A DNA stretch of 64,000 nucleotides from Rhodopseudomonas sp. AAP120 (GTDB lineage Bacteria; Pseudomonadota; Alphaproteobacteria; Rhizobiales; Xanthobacteraceae). The stretch spans positions 62,001 through 126,000 of the forward strand of contig NZ_LJIC01000091.1 of the NCBI RefSeq assembly GCF_001295845.1, read 5' to 3'. Below are positions 1 to 7,633 of the stretch, piece by piece. Every line of letters begins with the position of its first letter. The first letter of the stretch is position 1. The notes beneath the pieces are model-generated. The model was not told the origin of the DNA, did no database searches, and saw nothing but the letters and a program-made list of their open reading frames with translations. The position numbers and the translations under genes were made by a program.

Positions 1-73
1 CCTTCGTCAGATTCTTGGCGCCTCGCGACCACCCCCATTCGGCGCCGCGCACGTCGTTCGTCTCGATTGTCAT
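1..73 (-). CDS. Unidentified gene, first 24 codons only (cut by window edge)
   Basis: The ATG at 73-71 overlaps the TGA stop (75-73) of the upstream TpsB transporter gene as TGATG, and the frame stays open to the window edge. The overlap is the mark of translational coupling, so this is very likely the next gene of the same transcript. The visible protein starts MTIETNDVRGAEWGW and shows no hydrophobic signal core in its first 24 residues. Two-partner-secretion loci normally pair TpsB with a TpsA exoprotein. This could be the start of a TpsA with a long N-region, or an accessory or modifying protein; 24 residues do not decide it. Confidence 0.55.
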   Translation of the reverse strand, partial: MTIETNDVRGAEWGWSRGAKNLTK

Positions 74-1848
74 CAGAATTCGCCCCAAACACGGAAATTG
101 AAGCGCGGATCACCCGCGCGGGTGTAGGCTTGGTCCTTCATCGGCACCGACAACACGACGACCCCATTGATCGTGCTGAACACTTTGAACCGGGAGCCGA
201 CGCCGTAGCTCCACAGATCGAATGACGAGATCTGGTTGGGCAGCGGCCGCTGCACGTTGGCGTGGCCGGCATCGGCGAAGCCGAACAATCGCCACTCGTT
301 GAAGGTGGTGAAGCGCGGCGCGCCCTGCCCGGTCTCGTCCTTCATCTGCTTCTGCAGCCACGAGCCGATATCGGGGCTGCGGACTTCGAAGTTGCCGACG
401 ACGCCGTCGTCACCGAGCGTCTCGGATTCGAGATAGCCGCGCACGGTGTCCATGCCGCCGACGCTGATCTGCTCGCTCGACACCAGCGGCCCGTCGGCCA
501 CCTGCGATTGCACCTTGCCCCAGAGCTGGAAGCCTTCCGGCAGTTCCTGGGTGTGCGACACGTCGGCGTTGAAGTGAGTGAAGCTCGGCGACGCGAAGTA
601 GCGCTTGGCGTCGAAATCGGCGGCGCTGCTCGACAGCGTCCGCAGATTGTAGGTGACCGAGGCGTTGAACTGCGTGGTGAAGTTCTCGCCCTGGAACGTC
701 GCGCCGTAGCTGGCGACCGCCGGATAGTAGGTCACCGGCGACGAAAACTGGTCGATGCCGAGCGCCACCGTCTGGTCAAAATGCTTGTAGTCGAGGCCCG
801 CCGACAGCGTGTGGAAGAAGCCGTCGCGCCCCGGCAGCGTCATCACCGCACGGGTACCGATGATCTGCCCCGGACCGACGATGTTGGTGCCGCCGACGCT
901 CGCCACGCTGCTGTTCGACGATACGCCGTAGATCAGCAGGTTGATCCAGTCGAGGTTCGGCAATCGCGCCAGATACGAGCCGGAAAACACCTCGGCATCG
1001 CGCCGCCGCTCCGGAGCGACCTGATAGGAGAAGCTCGCCGAATGCCCGAGCTGCCAGAGATTGTCGTAGTGCACCGTGGCGTTGAGACGCGTCGCGGTGG
1101 TGCTCGGCGACTGGCGGTTGTTGACTTCGACCGAGGCGTGGATCGGCGCCTTGTCCTCGACGTTGAGGTCGACGTCGACGGTGCCGGGCGTGACGCCAGC
1201 CCGCAGCGCCGGCGTCACACGGCGGTCGGGCCACTGATTGAGCGCGACGATGTCCTTGGTGACGTCCTTGAAGTTGGGTACGGAGCCCTCTTTCAGTGAC
1301 GGCGCGGTCTGCTTGATCCGGTCGACGTCGAAGTAACGGGAGTTCTTCACCCGCAGCCGGCCGACTTTCAGCTCGGTCACCTTCAGGACGACGACCTTGC
1401 GGCCGACATTCTGCGGCGGCACCGCGACGCTGACAGTCTGAAAACCTTTGTCGTGGTAGGCTTTCTCCAACGCGGCCCTGGCCTTCTCGACGTCGTCGGC
1501 CGTCTTGTTCGGTCCGAGGAACGGATAGATCGCTTCCTCGATTTCGATCTGCGGCAGCTTGTCGGCGCCCTGGACGGCGAAATCGTCGATATCGAAACGC
1601 TGCGCCGGCTGCGCTGGGGCGGCCGGTTGAGCAGCAGATTGAGCAGCCGGAGCAGGCTGTTGCGCCGCGGCTTGCGCGGCCTCGCCACGCGCTTCGACCG
1701 GCAGGACGACGCCGGACGCGGCCACGCCGGCAGCCGCTGACGTCAGGCAAAACACCGCCGCGCGCGCGGACGCGAGGCCGCGACGCTGATAGCTAGTTTC
1801 GAATCGCACGGGTTCTCGCTCGTCTCCCGGACACGCGCATGACCACAC
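73..1848 (-). CDS. Two-partner-secretion outer membrane transporter (TpsB, ShlB/FhaC/HecB family)
   Basis: Outer membrane beta-barrel that exports a partner TpsA exoprotein to the cell surface. The 591-residue product has an N-terminal hydrophobic export region followed by an Ala/Pro/Gln-rich linker (about residues 60-82). Two POTRA-type segments (about 84-235) follow, then a barrel that ends in a C-terminal Phe, as outer membrane barrels do. The VRGY motif of the Omp85/TpsB superfamily (lid-lock loop L6) is visible near residue 468 in the context GGMDTVRGYLESE. The leftmost start is GTG at 1848; a second GTG at 1806 is also possible and neither has a strong ribosome binding site. It lies downstream of the fecR-like gene after a 226 bp gap, which could hold its own promoter, and overlaps the next gene. 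No TpsA is visible inside the window. Confidence 0.9.
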   Translation of the reverse strand: MWSCACPGDEREPVRFETSYQRRGLASARAAVFCLTSAAAGVAASGVVLPVEARGEAAQAAAQQPAPAAQSAAQPAAPAQPAQRFDIDDFAVQGADKLPQIEIEEAIYPFLGPNKTADDVEKARAALEKAYHDKGFQTVSVAVPPQNVGRKVVVLKVTELKVGRLRVKNSRYFDVDRIKQTAPSLKEGSVPNFKDVTKDIVALNQWPDRRVTPALRAGVTPGTVDVDLNVEDKAPIHASVEVNNRQSPSTTATRLNATVHYDNLWQLGHSASFSYQVAPERRRDAEVFSGSYLARLPNLDWINLLIYGVSSNSSVASVGGTNIVGPGQIIGTRAVMTLPGRDGFFHTLSAGLDYKHFDQTVALGIDQFSSPVTYYPAVASYGATFQGENFTTQFNASVTYNLRTLSSSAADFDAKRYFASPSFTHFNADVSHTQELPEGFQLWGKVQSQVADGPLVSSEQISVGGMDTVRGYLESETLGDDGVVGNFEVRSPDIGSWLQKQMKDETGQGAPRFTTFNEWRLFGFADAGHANVQRPLPNQISSFDLWSYGVGSRFKVFSTINGVVVLSVPMKDQAYTRAGDPRFNFRVWGEF

Positions 1849-2074
1849 GGCAGGCGGCCGCGCTCACGGTGTCTCGATTCAGAAGACGACTGGCTCGGCC
1901 GGGGACTGAATCAGAAGTTAAGAAAAATTACGAACGGGAGGGAACAAACGATTAGTCCGCGGAAGCCGGGCCAAAGTTCAGGCTACAATCAGCTTTTCAG
2001 CCTCAACCGATGTTACGGCCGATCGTATGAATGCCGGGAATCGAAGACAGATCGGCGTCGCCGCGGCCGCGCCG

Positions 2075-3076
2075 TCAGCTGAGCAGCACGATCCCGCCCG
2101 GCAGCGTCCGCGCGCTGGCGCCGAACAGCCCGCGGAGCTGCGCGACGAAGTCGTCGAGATGGTCCAGGTAGAAAGTACCCGAGATCATGCGGCGGCCGAG
2201 CTGGTCGTCCATGACCACGATCCGTCCGGGACGATAGCGATTGATCTCGGCGACGAGACGTTCGACCGGCCAGTCGCGGACCAGCAGAAGCCCGCGCTGC
2301 CATGCCGTAGCCTGCTCGGGATCGGCCGAAGACACCGGGGTCAGGCCGCCCTCCTCGGAGTAAGTCAGCTGCTGGGACGCAGTCAGCGCCGCGCGCTGTC
2401 CCTTCCAGTCGACCTGCACGGCGCCGCTGAAGCACACCACCGACACCTTGTGGTCGATGCATTTGACGTTGAAGTCCGCCTGCAGCGCCTCGATCCGGCC
2501 ACCGGCCGCGTCGACCACCACAGCGGCGGCCTCGGGTTTGACGTCGACGGCGGCCTCGCCCGAAATCAGCTCGAGCCGCGGCGCCGTCGCGGCGGACCGG
2601 ACCGACAGCGCGGTCTGCGTGTTCAGCGTCACCACCATGTTCTGCGCCACGGCGATCGTGCGACGCTCACCCTTGCCGGTGCGATAGTCGGCGGCGAGCT
2701 CCTCGATCGAGGGCCACAGCCCGAGCGGCGGCCGCGCCGCCACATAGACGCCGCCGACGGCAGCCGCTGCGGCCATCGAACCACCGATCACGAAGCGACG
2801 GCTGACCACCGCCCGCGACCGCGGCGGCCGCATCGGAGCAGCCTCGGTCCGTCCGAGCAGGTCGCGCGTCGCGTCGCCGAATGTGCGCCACTGCCTGACC
2901 GCCTCGCGAAACGCTTCCTCGTATTCGGGCCCGCGCTGCCGCCACATCGCCAAAGCGGCGGCGTCGTCTGAGGTCGCCTCGCCGGAGTTCAGCCGGATCA
3001 CCCAAGCGAGCGCCTGCCGCTGAACGGCATCGAGCTCGGGCATCTCGTCGGCTGCACTCAAGATCGGTCCCCCCAC
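2075..3076 (-). CDS. FecR-type anti-sigma factor / sigma regulator
   Basis: Inner membrane regulator that holds an ECF sigma factor and relays a periplasmic signal. The 333-residue product begins with a cytoplasmic DUF4880-like segment (about residues 14-80, with LAWVIRLNSGEAT and WRQRGPEYEEAF). A single membrane segment follows (about 106-125), then the periplasmic FecR domain (YRTGKGERRTIAV, LNTQTALSV, GEAAVDV), and a C-terminal STN-like region. The membrane segment is preceded by SRRFVIGG, a twin-arginine-like signature; E. coli FecR has been reported as Tat-dependent. The leftmost start is GTG at 3076; ATG at 3043 is an alternative that leaves all domains intact. It sits just downstream of the sigma factor gene, as fecIR pairs do, and ahead of tpsB. 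Confidence 0.9.
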   Translation of the reverse strand: MGGPILSAADEMPELDAVQRQALAWVIRLNSGEATSDDAAALAMWRQRGPEYEEAFREAVRQWRTFGDATRDLLGRTEAAPMRPPRSRAVVSRRFVIGGSMAAAAAVGGVYVAARPPLGLWPSIEELAADYRTGKGERRTIAVAQNMVVTLNTQTALSVRSAATAPRLELISGEAAVDVKPEAAAVVVDAAGGRIEALQADFNVKCIDHKVSVVCFSGAVQVDWKGQRAALTASQQLTYSEEGGLTPVSSADPEQATAWQRGLLLVRDWPVERLVAEINRYRPGRIVVMDDQLGRRMISGTFYLDHLDDFVAQLRGLFGASARTLPGGIVLLS

Positions 3077-3289
3077 TCTGAGGTCTGCTCAGACCCGCAT
3101 GCGCGCAGCGGCCACAGATTGATGTCGATCCTAAGACGATTCGCGGCCGCGCAGACCGAATCCCATCAGCGCGCAGTCCCGAGAGATTTTAGGATTTCGA
3201 CGGCTCGATCCCCAGAGGCGATCAAACGTCCAGCCGACGGCGAAAATACCGATCGGCGCGAAGTCCCCTGGATTCAACGCGATCTGCCG

Positions 3290-3841
3290 CTAATCGACCA
3301 ATTTTGGGCGCGGACGGGGACCATAACGACGGACCACCTGGCGACCCAATCGGCCGCTCAGATACTCCATCGCATGCTGAATGTCGAACTCGACAGTGCG
3401 AATATTGATTCCGAAACGTACAGCAATGTCCCGATGCGGAATCTGCTCGAGATGCGCGGCGATGAAAACCTCTCGGCGCCGCGGCGGCAATTCGCCGAGC
3501 GCCCTTTGAAACTCGGCGATCTCCATGCGGGATTCGGTGACGATGGCCGGGTCGGGCCGGTCGTCGACGACGTCCATGATCGCGGCGATCTCGCCGGCGC
3601 TCAACAGATGTCGATCCTTCTTGTTGCGGTCCTTGGCGACGTTCAGTGCGATCCGGAACAGATAGTCCAGCGGACTACGGATCTCGACCGCGTCCGACAC
3701 CCGATCGACTTTCAGGAACGTCTCGTGCAGCGTTTCATGGGCGACATCGGCGGAGCCCAAACAGCGCGTAAGCCGTTTCGCCAGCCCCTGATAGTCTGCC
3801 GCCAGCGCGTCGCGGAGCGATTTACTGTTGCGATCGGACAC
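3290..3841 (-). CDS. ECF-family RNA polymerase sigma factor (FecI-like)
   Basis: Alternative sigma factor expected to direct RNA polymerase to promoters of the surface-signalling regulon. It has 183 residues, usual for the family. Region 2 is visible at about residues 12-85 (AHETLHETFLKVDR, then LDYLFRIALNVAKDR). Region 4 lies at about 110-170 (LGELPPRRREVFIAAHLEQ, then a helix-turn-helix RDIAVRFGINIRTVEFDI). The basic C-terminus VVRRYGPRPRPKLVD is typical of FecI relatives. It is followed 213 bp downstream by the FecR-type regulator and preceded by the tonB-like gene. A target promoter could not be recognised by eye; the 1849-2074 gap in front of tpsB is one candidate place for it. Confidence 0.9.
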   Translation of the reverse strand: MSDRNSKSLRDALAADYQGLAKRLTRCLGSADVAHETLHETFLKVDRVSDAVEIRSPLDYLFRIALNVAKDRNKKDRHLLSAGEIAAIMDVVDDRPDPAIVTESRMEIAEFQRALGELPPRRREVFIAAHLEQIPHRDIAVRFGINIRTVEFDIQHAMEYLSGRLGRQVVRRYGPRPRPKLVD

Positions 3842-3958
3842 TTGACTACGTTACCCGCACCTGACGCGCTCGCCGACCGCCGCATCGGCCGTGGACGTAG
3901 GTATCGGGGGTCAATGACAAAGTCGTGACACTTTCGCTACCAGTGAGTCCCCGCTGCC

Positions 3959-4666
3959 TCAGTAGGACAGGTCGAAAGCGACCGGCACCGAGACATTAAG
4001 ATTGTCGGGTAACTCATCCGGGATGCGCGGCAGCGGCTCGGCCCGGCGCAGGGTGGCGAGCGCAGCGCCATCGAGGATCGCGGAGCCCGAACTGGTCGTC
4101 ACTGTCATGCTGCTGACACTGCCGTCACGCCGCATCGCGAACATCAGCCTGACGATCCCCTGGGTGCGATCGCGCTTCGCCTCGTCGGGATACTGTCGAA
4201 ACCGCGCGATGTGCGACAGCAGCGTGCGCTGAAACGTGGCGGCCTTCTTGTCGAGCGCGACCCGCGAGGTCGGCGGCGCAGACGGCCGCAGCCGCGGCGC
4301 CTGGGTGCGTGCCGGCTGCTCCGCTGTCGCCGGATCCGGGATCGATGCGGTTTCGGTCAGCGGGCGCGAAGGCGCCTCGGCCGGCCGCTCCGCCGGCGCC
4401 GGCTCGGACGGCGTCGGCTGCGGGCGTTCCTGACTCTCCGGCGCCGCGCCCTGCGGCCCGATCAGCCGCACCTCGATCAGATTGTCGTCGGCGCGCAGGT
4501 TGGGACCCGGCGGCAGCCGATGCAGCCAATACACGCCGGCCGCCAGCAGCAGCGGCACCGCAAGCGCAGCGACCGCCAGCCAGCGCAAGTCGATGCCGGA
4601 CGCGGTTGCCCGCCAGTCCGGCGAGGCATTGGGCTCCGGCGGGGCGCGGCGCAGAATGTCCCACAT
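3959..4666 (-). CDS. TonB-family energy transducer
   Basis: Periplasm-spanning protein that couples the proton motive force to outer membrane or periplasmic partners. The 235-residue product shows an N-terminal cytoplasmic stretch, one membrane anchor (about residues 29-48, LRWLAVAALAVPLLLAAGVYWL), and a Pro/Ala/Glu-rich spacer (about 70-140). It ends in a TonB C-terminal domain, with FRQYPDEAKRDRTQGIVRLMF and then SSGSAILDGAALATLRRAEPLP. No exbB or exbD is in the window, so it must borrow them from elsewhere. It follows the STN-domain gene by 22 bp, which suggests one transcript. Presence next to fecIR-like genes without a TonB-dependent receptor is unusual. Confidence 0.92.
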   Translation of the reverse strand: MWDILRRAPPEPNASPDWRATASGIDLRWLAVAALAVPLLLAAGVYWLHRLPPGPNLRADDNLIEVRLIGPQGAAPESQERPQPTPSEPAPAERPAEAPSRPLTETASIPDPATAEQPARTQAPRLRPSAPPTSRVALDKKAATFQRTLLSHIARFRQYPDEAKRDRTQGIVRLMFAMRRDGSVSSMTVTTSSGSAILDGAALATLRRAEPLPRIPDELPDNLNVSVPVAFDLSY

Positions 4667-4688
4667 GGCGTTCGGCCGACCTTCGTGA

Positions 4689-5441
4689 CTACAGCGCTTT
4701 GATCGATATCATGAACCGGATCGGCCGCGGCAGGTTCGGCGGGGCTTGCCGGCTCAACGTCATCGTGTGCAGCATATCGGCGATCGTCGCGTCGCGAGCG
4801 GGGTCGCCGGTCGAGCCGTCGAGTTCGGCCCGGTTGATCCCACGGGACGCGGGATCGACCCACAGCCGCACCGCGACCCGATACTCGCCGCGCCGGGTCT
4901 GATTGACCCGCTTCAGCGCCTTCTGGATGTCCGACTGGACCGCCGCGACGTATTCCCCCACCCGATTACGATCGACGGCGTCACCGCCGCCGACATGCAG
5001 GGTCTCGAGCGCGAGATCGGCAGATCCCAGCGAGAGTATCGGCGGCAGGTCCGGATCCGGCGAACTTGCCGGCGCCAACGTGACTGCACGCGAGCGCGAA
5101 TATCGGATCTTGAGATCGGTATCGGCCAGCAACAGCCGCAGCGCCATGTCGGGCGAGAATTCACCCTCGACCGGCGGCGCTTTGTAACCGGCCGCGGCTG
5201 CGGTCTCGAACATCACCTGCACGCCGCTCTGCTGGCTGAAGGCCTGCAACGCATCGATCAGCGGCTGTGCGCGGATCCGAAACACGACCGGCCCGGCCGG
5301 CGTGGTGGCTTCTTCGCCGGTCGCCACTGCCACGCTCAGGATCAATGCCAGCGCACACAGCAACCGGCCTGCCGGCAACCAGCCCCGCCGAGCCGGGCTC
5401 GGCAGGCGGCGGATCGTGAAGCTGGTCTCACTGCACACCAT
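4689..5441 (-). CDS. Periplasmic STN-domain protein with TonB-like C-terminus (receptor-like signalling component)
   Basis: The protein carries the STN (secretin/TonB short N-terminal) domain that receptors use to signal to FecR, but no beta-barrel. From the ATG at 5441 it is 250 residues long. It has an N-terminal hydrophobic segment (about residues 20-40), then the STN domain (about 53-105, VFRIRAQPLIDALQAFSQQ then PPVEGEFSPDMALRLLL). The C-terminal region (about 150-250) resembles a TonB C-terminal domain (VGEYVAAVQSDIQKALKR, RINRAEL-like turn, LPRPIRFMISI). An upstream in-frame ATG at 5516 gives a less plausible N-terminus without a signal peptide at its start. It is first in the minus-strand run. 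Known analogue: VreA of P. aeruginosa, a receptor-like protein lacking a barrel. Confidence 0.82.
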   Translation of the reverse strand: MVCSETSFTIRRLPSPARRGWLPAGRLLCALALILSVAVATGEEATTPAGPVVFRIRAQPLIDALQAFSQQSGVQVMFETAAAAGYKAPPVEGEFSPDMALRLLLADTDLKIRYSRSRAVTLAPASSPDPDLPPILSLGSADLALETLHVGGGDAVDRNRVGEYVAAVQSDIQKALKRVNQTRRGEYRVAVRLWVDPASRGINRAELDGSTGDPARDATIADMLHTMTLSRQAPPNLPRPIRFMISIKAL

Positions 5442-5771
5442 CACGGCAACAATCTCGTCAATCGGGCCGCACCGGCGACCAGCGCCGCGGCCGATCCGCG
5501 CGCGGTTGCCCGCCACCGGCTACATTGTCGCTTCCTATGTCGGGACGATGACGGTTTGGCAACGAGCAGAGGAACTCGCTCGCCACTACCATAAGGGGCG
5601 GATGAACAATCGAGCGCGATCGTGCTCAGCAGCCTGTCGTGGCGCACATCGCCCCTGCGCGCGCCACGACCCGTTCAGACGATGCGCGGGGTGGCCCCAC
5701 GCATCATCCCTTGCGTCAGCGCGGTGTAGCGGCTGGCGCAGCAAATCAAACGGCGGCCCGCCAGCTCTTCA
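5442..5771. other. Intergenic region, 330 bp
   Basis: This stretch lies between the start of the STN-domain gene (minus strand) and the stop of the GGT-family gene (minus strand). Short open frames cross it on both strands but none has a convincing start, ribosome binding site or recognisable protein. It must hold the promoter for the STN-tonB genes. I could not identify a convincing -35/-10 pair, operator or terminator by eye. Confidence 0.6.
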
Positions 5772-7349
5772 TCAATAGCCGAGCGCCAAGCCGTCCTTGC
5801 GGTGATCGGACGCGCCGAGCAGAACGCCGCGCTCGCGATCGATGCGGATTGCCTGGCAACCGCCGATCGCTTCCTCGGTCCAGCGCGTGGTGTGTCCGCG
5901 TCGCTGCATCTCGTCGTGGATGTCCTGACCGATGGTGGTCTCCAGTGCCAGCGTGCCATCGAAGCAGAAGCTGCGCGGGCGCTCGGCGGCGGCCTGAATG
6001 TCGAGGCCGAGGTCGAGCACGTTCGAGATGAAATTGGCGTGGCCCGCCGCCTGATAGTGGCCGCCCATCACGCCGAACGGCATCACCGCCTGATCACCCT
6101 GCATCAGCATGCCGGGAATGATCGTGTGCATCGGCCGCTTGCCAGGGGCGAGCGAGTTCGGATGCCCCGGCTTGGCGCGGAAGCTCCAGCCGCGATTGTG
6201 CAGCAGCACGCCGGAGTTCGGCACATAGATGCCGCTGCCGAACGGATAGAAGATCGAGTTGATCAGCGACACCGCGTTGAGATCGCGATCGACCACGGTG
6301 ACATAGACCGTGTCGCGATGCTCCGTGTCGAGCCACGGCTGCGCATCGCCGGCGCGCTCCATCGTGATCGCCTGCCGGATTTTTCCGATGACGGCGTCCG
6401 ACAAGAAGCGTGCGGGTTCGAGCGGGTGGATCGCCGGATCGCAGAAATACGCATCGCGGGTCGCATACGCGGCCTTGGTCGCCTCGGCGAGCAGATGGAT
6501 GCGGTCGGCATCGCTCAGCTTGCCGACATCGAAGCCTTCGAGCACGCGCAGGATCATCAGCGCAGCGAGGCCCTGGCCGTTCGGCGGGCATTCCATCACG
6601 GTGTAGCCGCGATAATCGGCCGAGATCGGCGTTACGTGCTCGCAACGATGCGCGGCGAAATCATCGACCGTATGGGCGCCGCCGAGCTTGCGCAGCACCG
6701 CGACCATCTCCTCGGCAACCTCGCCCTCGTAGAAGCCATTGCGGCCTTCGCGGGCGATCTTGCGCAGCGTCGCGCCGAGCCGCGGCTGCGATCGCACGTC
6801 GCCGATCTCCGGCACCTTGCCTCCCGGCAGAAACTGCGCCGCGGCGTTCGGATCGATCTCGACGCGCTCGCGAAACCGGCGCCAGTCGGACGCAACGCGC
6901 GGCGTAACGCAAAATCCCTGCTCGGCTGCCTCGATCGCCGGCGCAAACACATCGGCCAGCGACAAGCTGCCGTGCCGCTCGATCAACGTGCACCATGCAT
7001 CGATGGCACCCGGAATGGTGACGGCCTCGGGCGACGTCGGCGGAATGTCGCGTGCGTCGCCGGCCGCATATTTCTCCGCATCAGTGCCGGCCGGCGTGCG
7101 GCCGGAGCCATTCAGCGCGATGGGCCGGCCGCCACGCAGCGACACCAGCGCGAAGCAGTCACCGCCGATGCCGGTCATCTGCGGCTCGACCACGCCCTGC
7201 ACAGCGACCGCAGCGATCGCAGCGTCGATCGCATTGCCGCCCCGGCGCAGGATATCGACCGCCGCCAGCGTCGCACGCGGATGCGACGTCGCCGCCATGC
7301 CGTTCTGCGCCACCGCGAGTGAGCGGCCGGTCTTGTGAAAATCGCGCAT
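5772..7349 (-). CDS. Gamma-glutamyltransferase-family N-terminal nucleophile hydrolase/amidase
   Basis: Hydrolyses or transfers a gamma-glutamyl or related amide bond. The 525-residue product shows the family layout: [21 protein letters not shown] and [11 protein letters not shown] near the N-terminus, [15 protein letters not shown], and [11 protein letters not shown]. The expected autoprocessing Thr is Thr347 ([11 protein letters not shown]), then [11 protein letters not shown] and GVLLHNRG. The start at 7349 is chosen because an AAGGAA ribosome binding site lies 6 bases before it; the frame extends upstream without one. No signal peptide is seen, although classical GGT enzymes are periplasmic, which suggests a cytosolic member such as the YwrD or oxamate-amidohydrolase-like branch. 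It is the last gene of the amine oxidase/ABC operon. Exact substrate unknown. Confidence 0.88.
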   Translation of the reverse strand: MRDFHKTGRSLAVAQNGMAATSHPRATLAAVDILRRGGNAIDAAIAAVAVQGVVEPQMTGIGGDCFALVSLRGGRPIALNGSGRTPAGTDAEKYAAGDARDIPPTSPEAVTIPGAIDAWCTLIERHGSLSLADVFAPAIEAAEQGFCVTPRVASDWRRFRERVEIDPNAAAQFLPGGKVPEIGDVRSQPRLGATLRKIAREGRNGFYEGEVAEEMVAVLRKLGGAHTVDDFAAHRCEHVTPISADYRGYTVMECPPNGQGLAALMILRVLEGFDVGKLSDADRIHLLAEATKAAYATRDAYFCDPAIHPLEPARFLSDAVIGKIRQAITMERAGDAQPWLDTEHRDTVYVTVVDRDLNAVSLINSIFYPFGSGIYVPNSGVLLHNRGWSFRAKPGHPNSLAPGKRPMHTIIPGMLMQGDQAVMPFGVMGGHYQAAGHANFISNVLDLGLDIQAAAERPRSFCFDGTLALETTIGQDIHDEMQRRGHTTRWTEEAIGGCQAIRIDRERGVLLGASDHRKDGLALGY

Positions 7350-7368
7350 TCTTGGTTCCTTGTTGAAT

Positions 7369-7626
7369 TCAGTTCGCCGCTGATAGCGCCGGAAGCAGCG
7401 CGCGGCAAATCGGGCCATGCAAATCCTGCAGCACCGACGCGGGAGCTATGGCAATCAACGCCACCGCCGCAACTGCACCGAGTATCAGGCCCGCACCGAT
7501 CGCCATCGGGGGCCGCAGCACCGCAACGGTCCCATCGTGACGGCGACAGCCGCGATCTGCTGCGCAGCCGGAGCCGCGCAGCACGAATTGCGAGGCGCCG
7601 AGCAGCAGCGCGATCAGACAGCACAT
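7369..7626 (-). CDS. Small hypothetical membrane protein (85 aa)
   Basis: A short frame begins 7 bp after the stop of the amine oxidase gene and ends 19 bp before the GGT-family start, filling exactly the gap between two operon genes. The product has a hydrophobic N-terminus ([16 protein letters not shown]), a Cys-containing loop, and a second hydrophobic helix (about residues 41-60, [20 protein letters not shown]). The ribosome binding site is weak. I recognise no family. The position favours a real gene, but codon-level confirmation from relatives is lacking, so confidence is moderate. Confidence 0.45.
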   Translation of the reverse strand: MCCLIALLLGASQFVLRGSGCAADRGCRRHDGTVAVLRPPMAIGAGLILGAVAAVALIAIAPASVLQDLHGPICRALLPALSAAN

Positions 7627-7633
7627 CGACGGT

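Noticed and set aside
262-1299. A 345-codon plus-strand frame opposite the TpsB gene
   Set aside because: The TpsB barrel and its VRGY motif define the minus strand as coding. The plus frame is Arg/His-rich with no domain.
5302-5778. Plus-strand frames overlapping the STN gene start and the following gap
   Set aside because: No start signal or domain; the composition is that of antisense shadow sequence.
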